Positions 30,895-38,739 of a stretch of DNA of 38,739 nt are shown piece after piece (positions within the stretch are counted from its first letter, which is position 1; every line of letters starts with the position of its first letter). The notes below the pieces were generated by a model. It saw only the letters and a list, made by a program, of their open reading frames with translations, did not search any database and had not been told where the DNA came from. The DNA comes from VRUE01 sp963764365 (GTDB lineage: Bacteria > Actinomycetota > Thermoleophilia > Solirubrobacterales > 70-9). The stretch covers positions 1 to 38,739 of the forward strand of contig CAVXSI010000016.1 of the NCBI GenBank assembly GCA_963764365.1, read 5' to 3'. Position numbers and translations under genes: made by a program.

Positions 30895-32055
30895 ATGTTC
30901 GGCAACCCGATCACGCTGTTCCACGTCCGCGGCATCCGCATCACCGTCGACTGGTCGTGGTTCCTCGTCCTCTTCCTGGTCATCTTCTGGCTCTCGCGCT
31001 TCTACGGCGACGTGCTCGGCGAGAGCAGCTCCGCCACGACCCCGTTCCTGCTGGCGGTGATCAGCGCCGTCGGCTTCTTCGGCTCGGTCGTCCTGCACGA
31101 GCTCGGCCACGCGGTGGTCGCGATCCGCAACGGGATCGGCATCTCCAGCATCCAGCTCTGGATCTTCGGCGGGATGGCCCGCATGGACCGCGAATCCGAC
31201 AGCCCGGCCACCGAGTTCAAGGTGGCGATCGCCGGGCCGCTGGTCACCCTGGCGATCGTCGTCGTGCTGACCGCGGTCGGCCTCGCCGCCGCCGGCACCG
31301 AAGACTTCCGCCGGGCGGCCCTGGTCGAGGGCAACGCCGGCACCTCGGGAGTGCTGGCGATGGTCGCCTGGCTGGCGATGATCAACTTCCTCGTCCTCGT
31401 CTTCAACCTGCTGCCGGCCTTCCCGATGGACGGTGGCCGCGTGGTCCGGGCACTCGCCTGGTGGCGGACCGGCAACCGCACCTCGGCGACCCGCTTCGCC
31501 GCCGGCCTCGGCCGCGCCTTCGGCTACCTGTTCGTCGGCGGCGGCCTGCTCCTGGTGTTCACCGGCTACGTCTTCGGCGGCGTCTGGCTGGCGCTGATCG
31601 GGATGGTGATCAACGGCTCCGCCCGCGCCGCCTCGATGCAGACGGCGATCAGCGGCCGCATCGGCGGCATGACCGTGGCCGACGTGATGGACCGCCAGCC
31701 GGTCGCCATCCCCAGTGAGCTGACCGTCGAGCAGGCCCTCGACGAGTACTTCCACCGCTACCGCTGGCCCTGGTTCCCGGTAGTCGACGCCGCCCACCGC
31801 TTCCTCGGCCTGGTCGCCAGGGACAAAGCCGACGAGGTTCCCGAGATCTCCCGCGCCACATCGCGCGTCGCCGACCTGCTCGAGCGGGATGACGGCACCT
31901 TCCAGGTCTCCGAGGACGCCCCCTTGGACACTCTTCTCGCCAACCACTCCCTGCGCCGCTTCGGCGCCCTGATGGCGGTCGACGCGGACGGCCACCTCTG
32001 CGGGGTGATCACGACCGAGATGGTCGGGCGCGCACTGCGAGATGCTGCGGGTTAG
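30895..32055 (+). CDS. Site-2 protease family (M50) protein with CBS domains
   Basis: A 386-residue intramembrane metalloprotease. The zinc motif HELGH is at residues 68-72 within a membrane helix, and the second motif NLLPAFPMDGGR (171-182) gives the Asp ligand D179. Five or six membrane segments are followed by a C-terminal pair of CBS domains (VADVMDRQPVAIPSELTVEQAL; LDTLLANHSLRRFGALMAV), which usually bind adenosine nucleotides. The protein resembles the mycobacterial Rip3-like and archaeal S2P proteins that cut membrane substrates such as anti-sigma factors. No such substrate gene is adjacent. Confidence 0.93.
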   Translation: MFGNPITLFHVRGIRITVDWSWFLVLFLVIFWLSRFYGDVLGESSSATTPFLLAVISAVGFFGSVVLHELGHAVVAIRNGIGISSIQLWIFGGMARMDRESDSPATEFKVAIAGPLVTLAIVVVLTAVGLAAAGTEDFRRAALVEGNAGTSGVLAMVAWLAMINFLVLVFNLLPAFPMDGGRVVRALAWWRTGNRTSATRFAAGLGRAFGYLFVGGGLLLVFTGYVFGGVWLALIGMVINGSARAASMQTAISGRIGGMTVADVMDRQPVAIPSELTVEQALDEYFHRYRWPWFPVVDAAHRFLGLVARDKADEVPEISRATSRVADLLERDDGTFQVSEDAPLDTLLANHSLRRFGALMAVDADGHLCGVITTEMVGRALRDAAG

Positions 32056-32087
32056 AGGCGCGGTCGAGGGAACCATGCCCGCCGCCT

Positions 32088-32090
<3 letters not shown>
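32053..32090. terminator. Bidirectional hairpin between two convergent genes
   Basis: TAGAGGCG (32053-32060) and CGCCTCTA (32083-32090) are perfect reverse complements. Each arm begins with the stop codon of its gene: TAG of the protease on the plus strand and TAG of the acyl-CoA dehydrogenase on the minus strand. It would serve both transcripts. No T-tract is present. Confidence 0.55.
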
Positions 32091-33758
<1,668 letters not shown>

Positions 33759-33793
33759 CGGCTCGATTGTCGCATCGATAGCATCGCCGCGCC

Positions 33794-35011
33794 GTGTCGG
33801 AGAAGATCAAGGTTGAGAACCCGCTCGTCGAGCTCGACGGCGATGAGATGACCCGGATCATCTGGTCGTTCATCAAAGAGCAGCTGATCCTGCCCTACCT
33901 CGATCTCGAGCTCGTCTACTTCGACCTCGGAATCGAGAGCCGCGACGCCAGCGAGGACCGGATCACGGTCGAAGCGGCGGAGGCGATCAAGCGGCACGGC
34001 GTCGGGGTTAAGTGCGCGACGATCACCCCCGACGAGTCGCGCGTCGAGGAGTTCGGCCTGAAGCAGATGTACCGCTCGCCGAACGGGACGATCCGCAACG
34101 TCCTCGGCGGGGTGATCTTCCGCGAGCCGATCGTGATCTCCAACATCCCGCGGCTGGTGCCCGGCTGGACGAAGCCGATCGTGATCGGCCGCCACGCCTT
34201 CGGCGACCAGTACCGGGCGACCGACATGGTCGTCCCCGGTGAGGGGACGCTGACCCTCACCTACACGCCGAAGGACGGCTCCGCGCCGATCGAGCTCGAC
34301 GTCTACGACTTTCCCGGCAGCGGCATCGCGATGGCGATGTACAACCTCGACGACTCGATCCGCGATTTCGCCCGCGCCTCGATGCGCTACGGCCTCGACC
34401 GCGGCTTTCCCGTCTACCTCTCGACCAAGAACACGATCCTGAAGCGCTACGACGGCCGCTTCAAGGATCTCTTCGCCGAGGTGTACGAGGCCGAGTTCAA
34501 GGCCGAGTTCGAGGCGAAGGGGCTGAGCTACGAACACCGCCTGATCGACGACATGGTCGCCGCCGCGATGAAGTGGGAAGGCGGTTACGTCTGGGCCTGC
34601 AAGAACTACGACGGCGACGTTCAGTCCGACACCGTCGCCCAGGGGTTCGGCTCGCTCGGGCTGATGACCAGCGTGCTGATGAGTCCCGACGGCAACACGG
34701 TCGAGGCCGAGGCCGCGCACGGAACCGTGACCCGCCACTACCGCCGCCACCAGGCCGGCGAGCCGACCTCGACCAACCCGATCGCCTCGATCTTCGCCTG
34801 GACCCGCGGGCTTGCCGCCCGCGGCCGCATCGACGACACGCCGGAGGTTTCGCGGTTCGCGGCGACTCTGGAGCAGGTCTGCGTGGAGACGGTCGAGAGC
34901 GGCAAGATGACCAAAGACCTGGCGCTGCTGATCGGCCCGGACCAGCAGTATCTGACCACGCAGGAGTTCCTCGCCGCGATCGACGAGCGCCTCCAGGGCG
35001 CGATGGCCTAA
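33794..35011 (+). CDS. icd: NADP-dependent isocitrate dehydrogenase, eukaryote-like type
   Basis: A 405-residue enzyme of the TCA cycle producing 2-oxoglutarate and NADPH. The order VELDGDEMTRIIWSFIKEQL, MYRSPNGTIRNVLGGVIFREP, WTKPIVIGRHAFGDQYRATD, LIDDMVAAAMKWEGGYVWACKNYDGD and EAAHGTVTRHYRRHQAGEPTSTNPIASIFAW is that of the homodimeric type II enzyme common in eukaryotes and some bacteria, not the E. coli type. The GTG at 33794 is preceded by TAGCAT nine bases upstream. mdh follows after 31 bp with its own AGGAGA site. Confidence 0.96.
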   Translation: MSEKIKVENPLVELDGDEMTRIIWSFIKEQLILPYLDLELVYFDLGIESRDASEDRITVEAAEAIKRHGVGVKCATITPDESRVEEFGLKQMYRSPNGTIRNVLGGVIFREPIVISNIPRLVPGWTKPIVIGRHAFGDQYRATDMVVPGEGTLTLTYTPKDGSAPIELDVYDFPGSGIAMAMYNLDDSIRDFARASMRYGLDRGFPVYLSTKNTILKRYDGRFKDLFAEVYEAEFKAEFEAKGLSYEHRLIDDMVAAAMKWEGGYVWACKNYDGDVQSDTVAQGFGSLGLMTSVLMSPDGNTVEAEAAHGTVTRHYRRHQAGEPTSTNPIASIFAWTRGLAARGRIDDTPEVSRFAATLEQVCVETVESGKMTKDLALLIGPDQQYLTTQEFLAAIDERLQGAMA

Positions 35012-35042
35012 AGCAACCACCACGACTTAGGAGAGACCACAC

Positions 35043-36029
35043 GTGAGCACCCCCGTCAAAGTCACCGTCACCGGCGCCGCCGGACAGATCGGCTACGCAC
35101 TGCTGTTCCGGATCGCCAGCGGCCAGATGTTGGGGCCCGACACCCCGGTCGAGCTGAGCCTGCTGGAGATCCCCGACGCGGTCAGGGCCGCCGAGGGCAC
35201 CGCGATGGAGCTCGACGACTGCGCCTTCCCGCTGCTGCGCAAGATCGACATCTTCGACGCCGCAGGGCCGGCCTTCGACGGCTGCAACGTCGGCCTGCTG
35301 GTCGGCGCCCGGCCGCGCGGTCCCGGCATGGAGCGCGCCGACCTGCTCGAGGCCAACGGCGGGATCTTCAAGCCGCAGGGCGAGGCGATCGCCGCCGGCG
35401 CCGCCGACGACGTGCGGGTGCTGGTCGTCGGCAACCCGGCCAACACCAACTGCCTGATCGCGATGTCGAACGCCGACGGCGTCCCGCGCGAGCGGTTCAC
35501 GGCGATGATGCGCCTCGACCATAACCGGGCGATCGCCCAGCTCGCGAACAAGCTCGGCAAGCAGGTCTCCAGCGTCGGCAACATGACCGTCTGGGGAAAC
35601 CACTCGACCAGCCAGTACCCCGATCTGGTCAACGCCCGGGTCGACGGCGCGAGCGCCTGGGACGCGGTCGACGACGAGGCCTGGATCGGCGGCGAGTTCA
35701 TTCCCCGGGTCGCCAAGCGCGGCGCCGAGGTGATCGACGCGCGCGGCTCTTCCAGCGCCGCCTCGGCCGCCAACGCCGCGATCGACCACGTCCGCGACTG
35801 GGTTCTCGGCACCCCGGACGGCGACTGGGTCTCGATGGGCGTCCCTGCCGACGGCTCCTACGGAATCGAGGCGGGCGTGGTCGCCGGCCACCCCTGCGTC
35901 TGCTCCAACGGAGAATGGAAGATCGCCGAGGGCCTCGAGATAACCGACTTCTCCCGCCCCCGCATCGAAGCCAGCATCAAGGAGCTGCAGGAAGAGCGTC
36001 AGTCCGTCGGCGAACTCGGCTTGATTTGA
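35043..36029 (+). CDS. mdh: Malate dehydrogenase
   Basis: A 328-residue NAD-dependent enzyme interconverting malate and oxaloacetate. It has VTGAAGQIGYALLFRIASG (NAD fold, about 9-27), LLEIPDA (acidic residue selecting NAD), GARPRGPGMERADLL (mobile loop arginines), VVGNPANTNCLIAM, MRLDHNRAIAQLA and VWGNHSTSQYPD (catalytic Asp/His pair). It is the dimeric, cytoplasmic-type enzyme. GTG or ATG choice is settled by the AGGAGA just before 35043. Its stop codon overlaps the first base pairs of a long palindrome. Confidence 0.97.
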   Translation: MSTPVKVTVTGAAGQIGYALLFRIASGQMLGPDTPVELSLLEIPDAVRAAEGTAMELDDCAFPLLRKIDIFDAAGPAFDGCNVGLLVGARPRGPGMERADLLEANGGIFKPQGEAIAAGAADDVRVLVVGNPANTNCLIAMSNADGVPRERFTAMMRLDHNRAIAQLANKLGKQVSSVGNMTVWGNHSTSQYPDLVNARVDGASAWDAVDDEAWIGGEFIPRVAKRGAEVIDARGSSSAASAANAAIDHVRDWVLGTPDGDWVSMGVPADGSYGIEAGVVAGHPCVCSNGEWKIAEGLEITDFSRPRIEASIKELQEERQSVGELGLI

Positions 36030-36144
36030 GGCCTATCCCGGTGGGGGTGGAGCGTCTTGTGCTTTTTCTGCGCTGCCAAACTCGGACCGGCGGCACCACT
36101 GTCTTCAGAAAAAGTTAAGCGGAACCCCCACCGGGATAGGCCTC
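36028..36144. repeat. Nested palindrome between mdh and the histone-like gene
   Basis: Outer arms 36028-36048 and 36124-36144 are perfect 21-bp reverse complements. Inside, CTTTTTCTG (36062-36070) pairs with CAGAAAAAG (36106-36114), and TGCC/GGCA pair further in. It begins in the mdh stop codon and ends 10 bp before the stop of the convergent gene, so it could end transcription from both sides: each inner arm gives a U-run on one strand. Its size and plan match the intragenic palindromes at 4126-4220 and 6246-6366. Confidence 0.85.
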
Positions 36145-36154
36145 TACTGCACGC

Positions 36155-36544
36155 CTATTTACCCGGGAAGTACTGGCGCCCTTTCTTAGCGACGCGCCCC
36201 TCTTTCTCGAGGTCGCCGAGCACGCGGTAGAGGTAGTTCGGCTTGATTTTCATCGACTTGGCGATCTCCGAAGCCGAGATGCCGGGGCTGCCCTCGACCA
36301 GTTTCACCGCCTGGTCGGCCCTGGTGCCGCCTTTGCGGCGACTGCGGCGCCGCGGCCGGCCGGGACCCGCTTTTTTACCCGAGCCGCGGGGACGGCCGGG
36401 GCCTCGACCGGTGCGACCGCCGGTCACCTTTCCGCCCAGCTCGGCGAGGGCGCGCTCGAGGCGCTTGCGCTCTTCGTCGAGCTCGGAGAGGCGCTTCATG
36501 ACCAGATTGCGGGCCTCGTCGAGTACGTGAGTGGTGCTTGACAT
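36155..36544 (-). CDS. Histone H1/AT-hook-like DNA-binding protein with winged helix
   Basis: A 129-residue, strongly basic protein in three parts. Residues 1-38 form a charged helix (ARNLVMKRLSELDEERKRLERALAEL). Residues 39-72 are a Gly/Arg/Pro/Lys-rich segment with two GRPR-type AT-hook-like motifs (GPGRPRGSGKK, GPGRPRRRSRR). Residues 75-129 form a small winged helix (VKLVEGSPGISASEIAKSMKIKPNYLYRVLGDLEKEGRVAKKG). It probably packages or bridges DNA; a specific regulatory role is possible. AAGGAA precedes the ATG at 36544. Confidence 0.75.
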   Translation of the reverse strand: MSSTTHVLDEARNLVMKRLSELDEERKRLERALAELGGKVTGGRTGRGPGRPRGSGKKAGPGRPRRRSRRKGGTRADQAVKLVEGSPGISASEIAKSMKIKPNYLYRVLGDLEKEGRVAKKGRQYFPGK

Positions 36545-36856
36545 TTAGTTCCTTTCGACCGGCCGCGCCTGGGCGTACCGGATACTGGTTCAAGTCGTTG
36601 GTGTACCGCAGTGTTGCACAGTTAGCGGAACTGTCTCCCGGACATTGTCACTGTGGAATACCCACTTGGCCGAATTGGCATACCTCACCCTGACCGGTTG
36701 GACACAACTCTGAACTCAGTGGAGATCAGAGGTTGTGCAGTGCAGAGCGTTCTGCCATACGTGAGGTGAGGGCGCCGCGACGTTGCGCGCCAGACCGACC
36801 TCTCAGCCTCGGTGCGGCGATGATCGGAGCCGAGGGACCCGCTCCAAGCGCCGTCG
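36545..36856. other. 312-bp intergenic region
   Basis: No coding potential seen. It is more AT-rich than the genes. It holds the leader and promoter of the histone-like gene (minus strand) at its left end, a bulged hairpin at 36703-36737 and, at the right end, the hairpin overlapping the stop of the hydroxylase gene. Repeated GTACCG and CACTG/CAGTG words occur in the middle (36593-36660) without forming one clear structure. A small RNA is possible but unsupported. Confidence 0.5.
36703..36737. repeat. Bulged hairpin in the intergenic region
   Basis: CACAACTCTGA (36703-36713) pairs with TCAGAGGTTGTG (36726-36737) except for one bulged base, with a 12-base loop. It is not followed by a T-run on either strand. 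Role unknown: terminator, operator or part of a small RNA. Confidence 0.45.
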
Positions 36857-36872
36857 TTAAGGCTGGCGCTTG
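36845..36872 (-). terminator. Hairpin at the 3' end of the hydroxylase gene
   Basis: CAAGCGCC (36845-36852) and GGCGCTTG (36865-36872) are perfect reverse complements around the TAA stop at 36857-36859. It is a likely 3'-end structure for the minus-strand transcript, although the stop codon lies in the loop and there is no T-tract. Confidence 0.4.
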
Positions 36873-37483
36873 CGGGGGAGCGTGCGGAAGACGACGTCCC
36901 AGAGCGGCGAGGAGACGCCGTAGCCGTAGCGGTGATCCTGGAAATGGTGGCGCATGTGCTGCTCGCGCAGCCGTTTGCCGAGCTGCGACCGGGGGACGAA
37001 GTGGTGCACGTAATAGTGCGTGTAGTCGTAGTAGAGGTAGCCGGCGATGAAGCCGCCGAACAGCGGGTAGGCGGCCGGAGTGCCGAAGAGCAGCGTGAAG
37101 CCGAAGAAGAACAGCGCCGCCAGGGGGATCGAAACCGCCGGCGGCATCACCAGCCGCAGCTTGTCGTTGGGATGGTCGTGGTGGATGCCGTGGATGATGA
37201 AGTGCATCCGGTGGCCGAAGGCGTTGTCGGGCTCCCAGTGGAAGAAGAGCCGGTGCAGCCAGTACTCCGTCAGGGTCCAGATGCCGAGTCCGCCGAGGCT
37301 GAGCAGGGCGAGCTGCCAGGCCGCCTGGCCGCGGTCGGCGCCGAGCCACTCCATGACCACGATCACCGGCACGAAGACGATCGCCGGGATCGCCGGGTGC
37401 ACGCGCGAGAAGAAGTTGAGGAAGTCGCTCTCGAACAGCTGCGGAGATGCCGACAGCTTGTCGGTGCGGTTGTGAGCCTCCAT
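36857..37483 (-). CDS. Sterol desaturase/fatty-acid 2-hydroxylase superfamily protein
   Basis: A 208-residue membrane di-iron enzyme. The His motifs are EYWLHRLFFH, HFIIHGIHHDHPND, YTHYYVHHF and HMRHHFQDHRYGYGVSSPLWD. The last two and the GVSSPLWD ending match the Scs7/FA2H branch, which hydroxylates fatty acyl chains at C2, rather than sterol enzymes. There are four hydrophobic segments and no cytochrome b5 domain. ATG at 37483 lies eight bases after TACCAT on the minus strand; a TTG at 37492 is the alternative. Confidence 0.88.
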   Translation of the reverse strand: MEAHNRTDKLSASPQLFESDFLNFFSRVHPAIPAIVFVPVIVVMEWLGADRGQAAWQLALLSLGGLGIWTLTEYWLHRLFFHWEPDNAFGHRMHFIIHGIHHDHPNDKLRLVMPPAVSIPLAALFFFGFTLLFGTPAAYPLFGGFIAGYLYYDYTHYYVHHFVPRSQLGKRLREQHMRHHFQDHRYGYGVSSPLWDVVFRTLPRKRQP

Positions 37484-37635
37484 CGACGCCAATGGTAGCG
37501 CCGGCGCCTGGCGGCGACGGTCGAGCTCGACGCTCGCAAGACGCGGGGAAGTTGTGAACGAGCTGTGACAAGAACGTGGCGCTTTGCGGAAACAGGCGTC
37601 ACGGAAGTGCGACGAGAGTGCCAGGATCGCCCGCG

Positions 37636-37824
37636 ATGGCCCGCAAGCCCAAGCCGCCGACCTGCGACGACTGCTACTTCCGCAAGAACATGCTCTGCGC
37701 GCTGCAGCTCGAGGAGCCCTGCACGACCTTCCGGCCCAATCGGCCCGAGGGGCTGGTGCCGCCGCGGCAGCCGGTCTTGCTGATGCGGCCTCCTCGCTGG
37801 GCTACGCAGTCCGGTGCTGCGTAG
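37636..37824 (+). CDS. Small Cys-rich conserved-looking protein
   Basis: A 62-residue protein whose core, residues 7-33, reads PPTCDDCYFRKNMLCAL then LEEPCTTFRP. The four cysteines (C-x2-C-x8-C-x8-C) suggest a small metal-binding knuckle. The codon pattern fits a real gene. The function is unknown; the same core could serve as a zinc-binding partner for nucleic acid or protein. It lies between the divergent hydroxylase gene and hsp20. No good ribosome site precedes the ATG at 37636. Confidence 0.55.
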   Translation: MARKPKPPTCDDCYFRKNMLCALQLEEPCTTFRPNRPEGLVPPRQPVLLMRPPRWATQSGAA

Positions 37825-37860
37825 GGCCGACCCCGACGGCCCTTGGCAGGGTTCGGTGGC

Positions 37861-37866
37861 TATGTT
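37861..37866 (+). promoter_or_regulatory. Leaderless -10 box of hsp20-lon
   Basis: TATGTT lies exactly seven bases before the ATG at 37874 with no ribosome site. No HspR (HAIR) or CIRCE inverted repeat was found in the 50 bp upstream. Confidence 0.45.
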
Positions 37867-37873
37867 TTGCCCT

Positions 37874-38317
37874 ATGCCCGAACGTGACGTATTTGCCAAC
37901 TTCGCCCGGATGCGGCGGGAGATGGATCAGATGCTTGGTGGAGCTTGGGGCCGCACGACCTATGTGAGCAGGCGCAGCACCGGGTTTTCTCCCAACGTCG
38001 ACGTCTACTACTGCGGTGAGCCGCAGCGGGCTGTTGTGAAGGTCGATCTGGCCGGGGTGGATCTGGAGCAGGTCGGAATCGAGGTGAGCGGGCGGCAGCT
38101 GGCGATCGTCGGGGAACGGCCGCTGCAGGAGACCGAGGGCCGCGTCTACCAGCAGGTCGAGATTCCCTCGGGGCCGTTCCGGCGGGTGGTCGAGCTGCAG
38201 GTCGACGTCGACGCCGACCGTGCGACGGCCGGCTACGAGGACGGGATCCTGCGGATCGAGCTGCCGCTGCGCGACCCGGCGGAGTCGACCCGCCGCGTGC
38301 CGATCGGGCGGGAGTGA
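37874..38317 (+). CDS. hsp20: Hsp20/alpha-crystallin family small heat-shock protein
   Basis: A 147-residue chaperone that holds unfolding proteins. The N-terminal arm is MPERDVFANFARMRREMDQML. The alpha-crystallin domain starts at about residue 37 (FSPNVDVYYCGEPQRAVVKVDLAGVDLEQVGIEVSGRQLAIVGER) and ends with the A-x-x-x-x-G-I-L signature (ATAGYEDGILRIELPL). A short tail follows. ATG at 37874 fits the family start and a -10 box. The stop overlaps the lon ATG (TGATG), giving a chaperone-protease operon. Confidence 0.94.
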   Translation: MPERDVFANFARMRREMDQMLGGAWGRTTYVSRRSTGFSPNVDVYYCGEPQRAVVKVDLAGVDLEQVGIEVSGRQLAIVGERPLQETEGRVYQQVEIPSGPFRRVVELQVDVDADRATAGYEDGILRIELPLRDPAESTRRVPIGRE

Positions 38318-38739
38318 TGATGGAGGGCTCTCCGGCGCTCGAAGTCGTCGAGTCGCCGCTTGACGCCGAGGACGAGATCCGCGCCGACCTGCCGCTGCCC
38401 GACGCGCTGCCGGTCCTGCCGCTGCGCGAGACGGTCACCTTCCCCGAGACCCTGACCCCGCTGGCGGTCGGCCAGGAGCGCTCGATCAAGCTGGTCGACG
38501 ACGTGCTCGGCGCCAACCGGATGCTGGCGATGGCCACCGCCCGCGACCCCGAGGACGAGGAGCCGGGGCCCGACGGCCTCTTCGACGTCGGTGTGGTCGG
38601 CGTCGTCGCGCGGATGCTGAAAGTGCCCGACGGCACCCTGCGCATCCTCGTCCAGGGAACGCAGCGGGTGCGGCTCGGCCCCTACGTCGCCGAGGAGCCC
38701 TACCTGGTGGCGCGGGTCGCCGAGCTGCCCGACACGGTC
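38317..38739 (+). CDS. lon: Lon protease, N-terminal part (cut by window end)
   Basis: 141 codons are present, all in the N-terminal substrate-recognition domain: DALPVLPLRETVTFPETLTPLAVGQERSIKLVDD, then LFDVGVVGVVARMLKVPDGTLRILVQGTQRVRLG. The AAA+ ATPase and Ser-Lys protease domains lie beyond the window. The ATG at 38317 overlaps the hsp20 stop. A 30-residue acidic extension precedes the conserved start. The related stand-alone LonN-domain proteins are a less likely alternative, since they are usually not behind hsp20. Confidence 0.85.
   Translation, partial: MMEGSPALEVVESPLDAEDEIRADLPLPDALPVLPLRETVTFPETLTPLAVGQERSIKLVDDVLGANRMLAMATARDPEDEEPGPDGLFDVGVVGVVARMLKVPDGTLRILVQGTQRVRLGPYVAEEPYLVARVAELPDTV

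Overview
The window is high-GC, gene-dense DNA from what is most likely an actinomycete of the Thermoleophilia/Solirubrobacterales type. That placement is an inference. It rests on strong G/C third-position bias, short intergenic gaps, start/stop overlaps, many GTG starts, several starts preceded at a fixed distance by a TANNNT box (the pattern of leaderless actinobacterial genes), a eukaryote-type NADP isocitrate dehydrogenase next to malate dehydrogenase, and a succinate dehydrogenase carrying an HdrB-like subunit. No rRNA, tRNA, CRISPR array, transposase or phage gene was seen.

Layout. 1-4850 (all minus): a CASTOR/POLLUX-like channel, an ABC-2 exporter pair, and a GT-C type membrane glycosyltransferase whose reading frame contains a 95-bp nested palindrome. 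4930-10416 (plus): dnaX-ybaB-recR, a degenerate GGDEF protein, a MerR regulator with a sensor domain resembling a B12 fold, and a formylglycine-generating enzyme. 10450-14939 (minus): arsenic genes acr3-arsC with a decayed GAPDH fragment behind them, then a padR-mmpL efflux pair with a 23-bp operator. 15064-16878 (minus): a compact, lower-GC island of five genes (XRE regulator, MNT-type nucleotidyltransferase, DUF3467 protein, HicB-like protein, 98-aa unknown), which reads as a toxin-antitoxin or defence-like cassette. 16955-21005: an orphan winged-helix regulator, then lysC-asd and a CPA1 Na+/H+ antiporter. 21014-22692: hipBA. 22766-26616 (minus): sdhA-sdhB-sdhE. 26673-29674: fatty-acid desaturase with its ferredoxin-type reductase and a divergent MerR regulator. 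29682-33758: M28 peptidase, site-2 protease with CBS domains, and an AidB-type acyl-CoA dehydrogenase. 33794-36029: icd-mdh. 36155-38739: a histone-like DNA-binding protein, a fatty-acid hydroxylase, a small Cys-rich protein, and hsp20-lon (lon runs off the window).

How the genes work together. Central metabolism is well represented: isocitrate and malate dehydrogenases plus a succinate dehydrogenase lacking SdhC/SdhD genes. Aspartate-family amino-acid synthesis (lysC-asd) and replication/repair (dnaX-ybaB-recR, in the usual order) are present. Lipid modification is represented by a desaturase, its reductase and a hydroxylase. Stress functions include hsp20-lon, hipBA, arsenic export, MmpL efflux and aidB.

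The most unusual signal is structural. Three nested palindromes of 95-121 bp lie at 4126-4220 (inside the glycosyltransferase gene), 6246-6366 (inside the dnaX linker) and 36028-36144 (between mdh and the histone-like gene). They share an architecture of outer arms of about 20 bp, a separate inner inverted repeat and a G-run/C-run core, but have different sequences. They could be a dispersed palindromic element that tolerates in-frame insertion into genes, comparable in concept to the palindromic elements known in Rickettsia genes. The five-gene island at 15064-16878 is the second candidate for an undescribed system.
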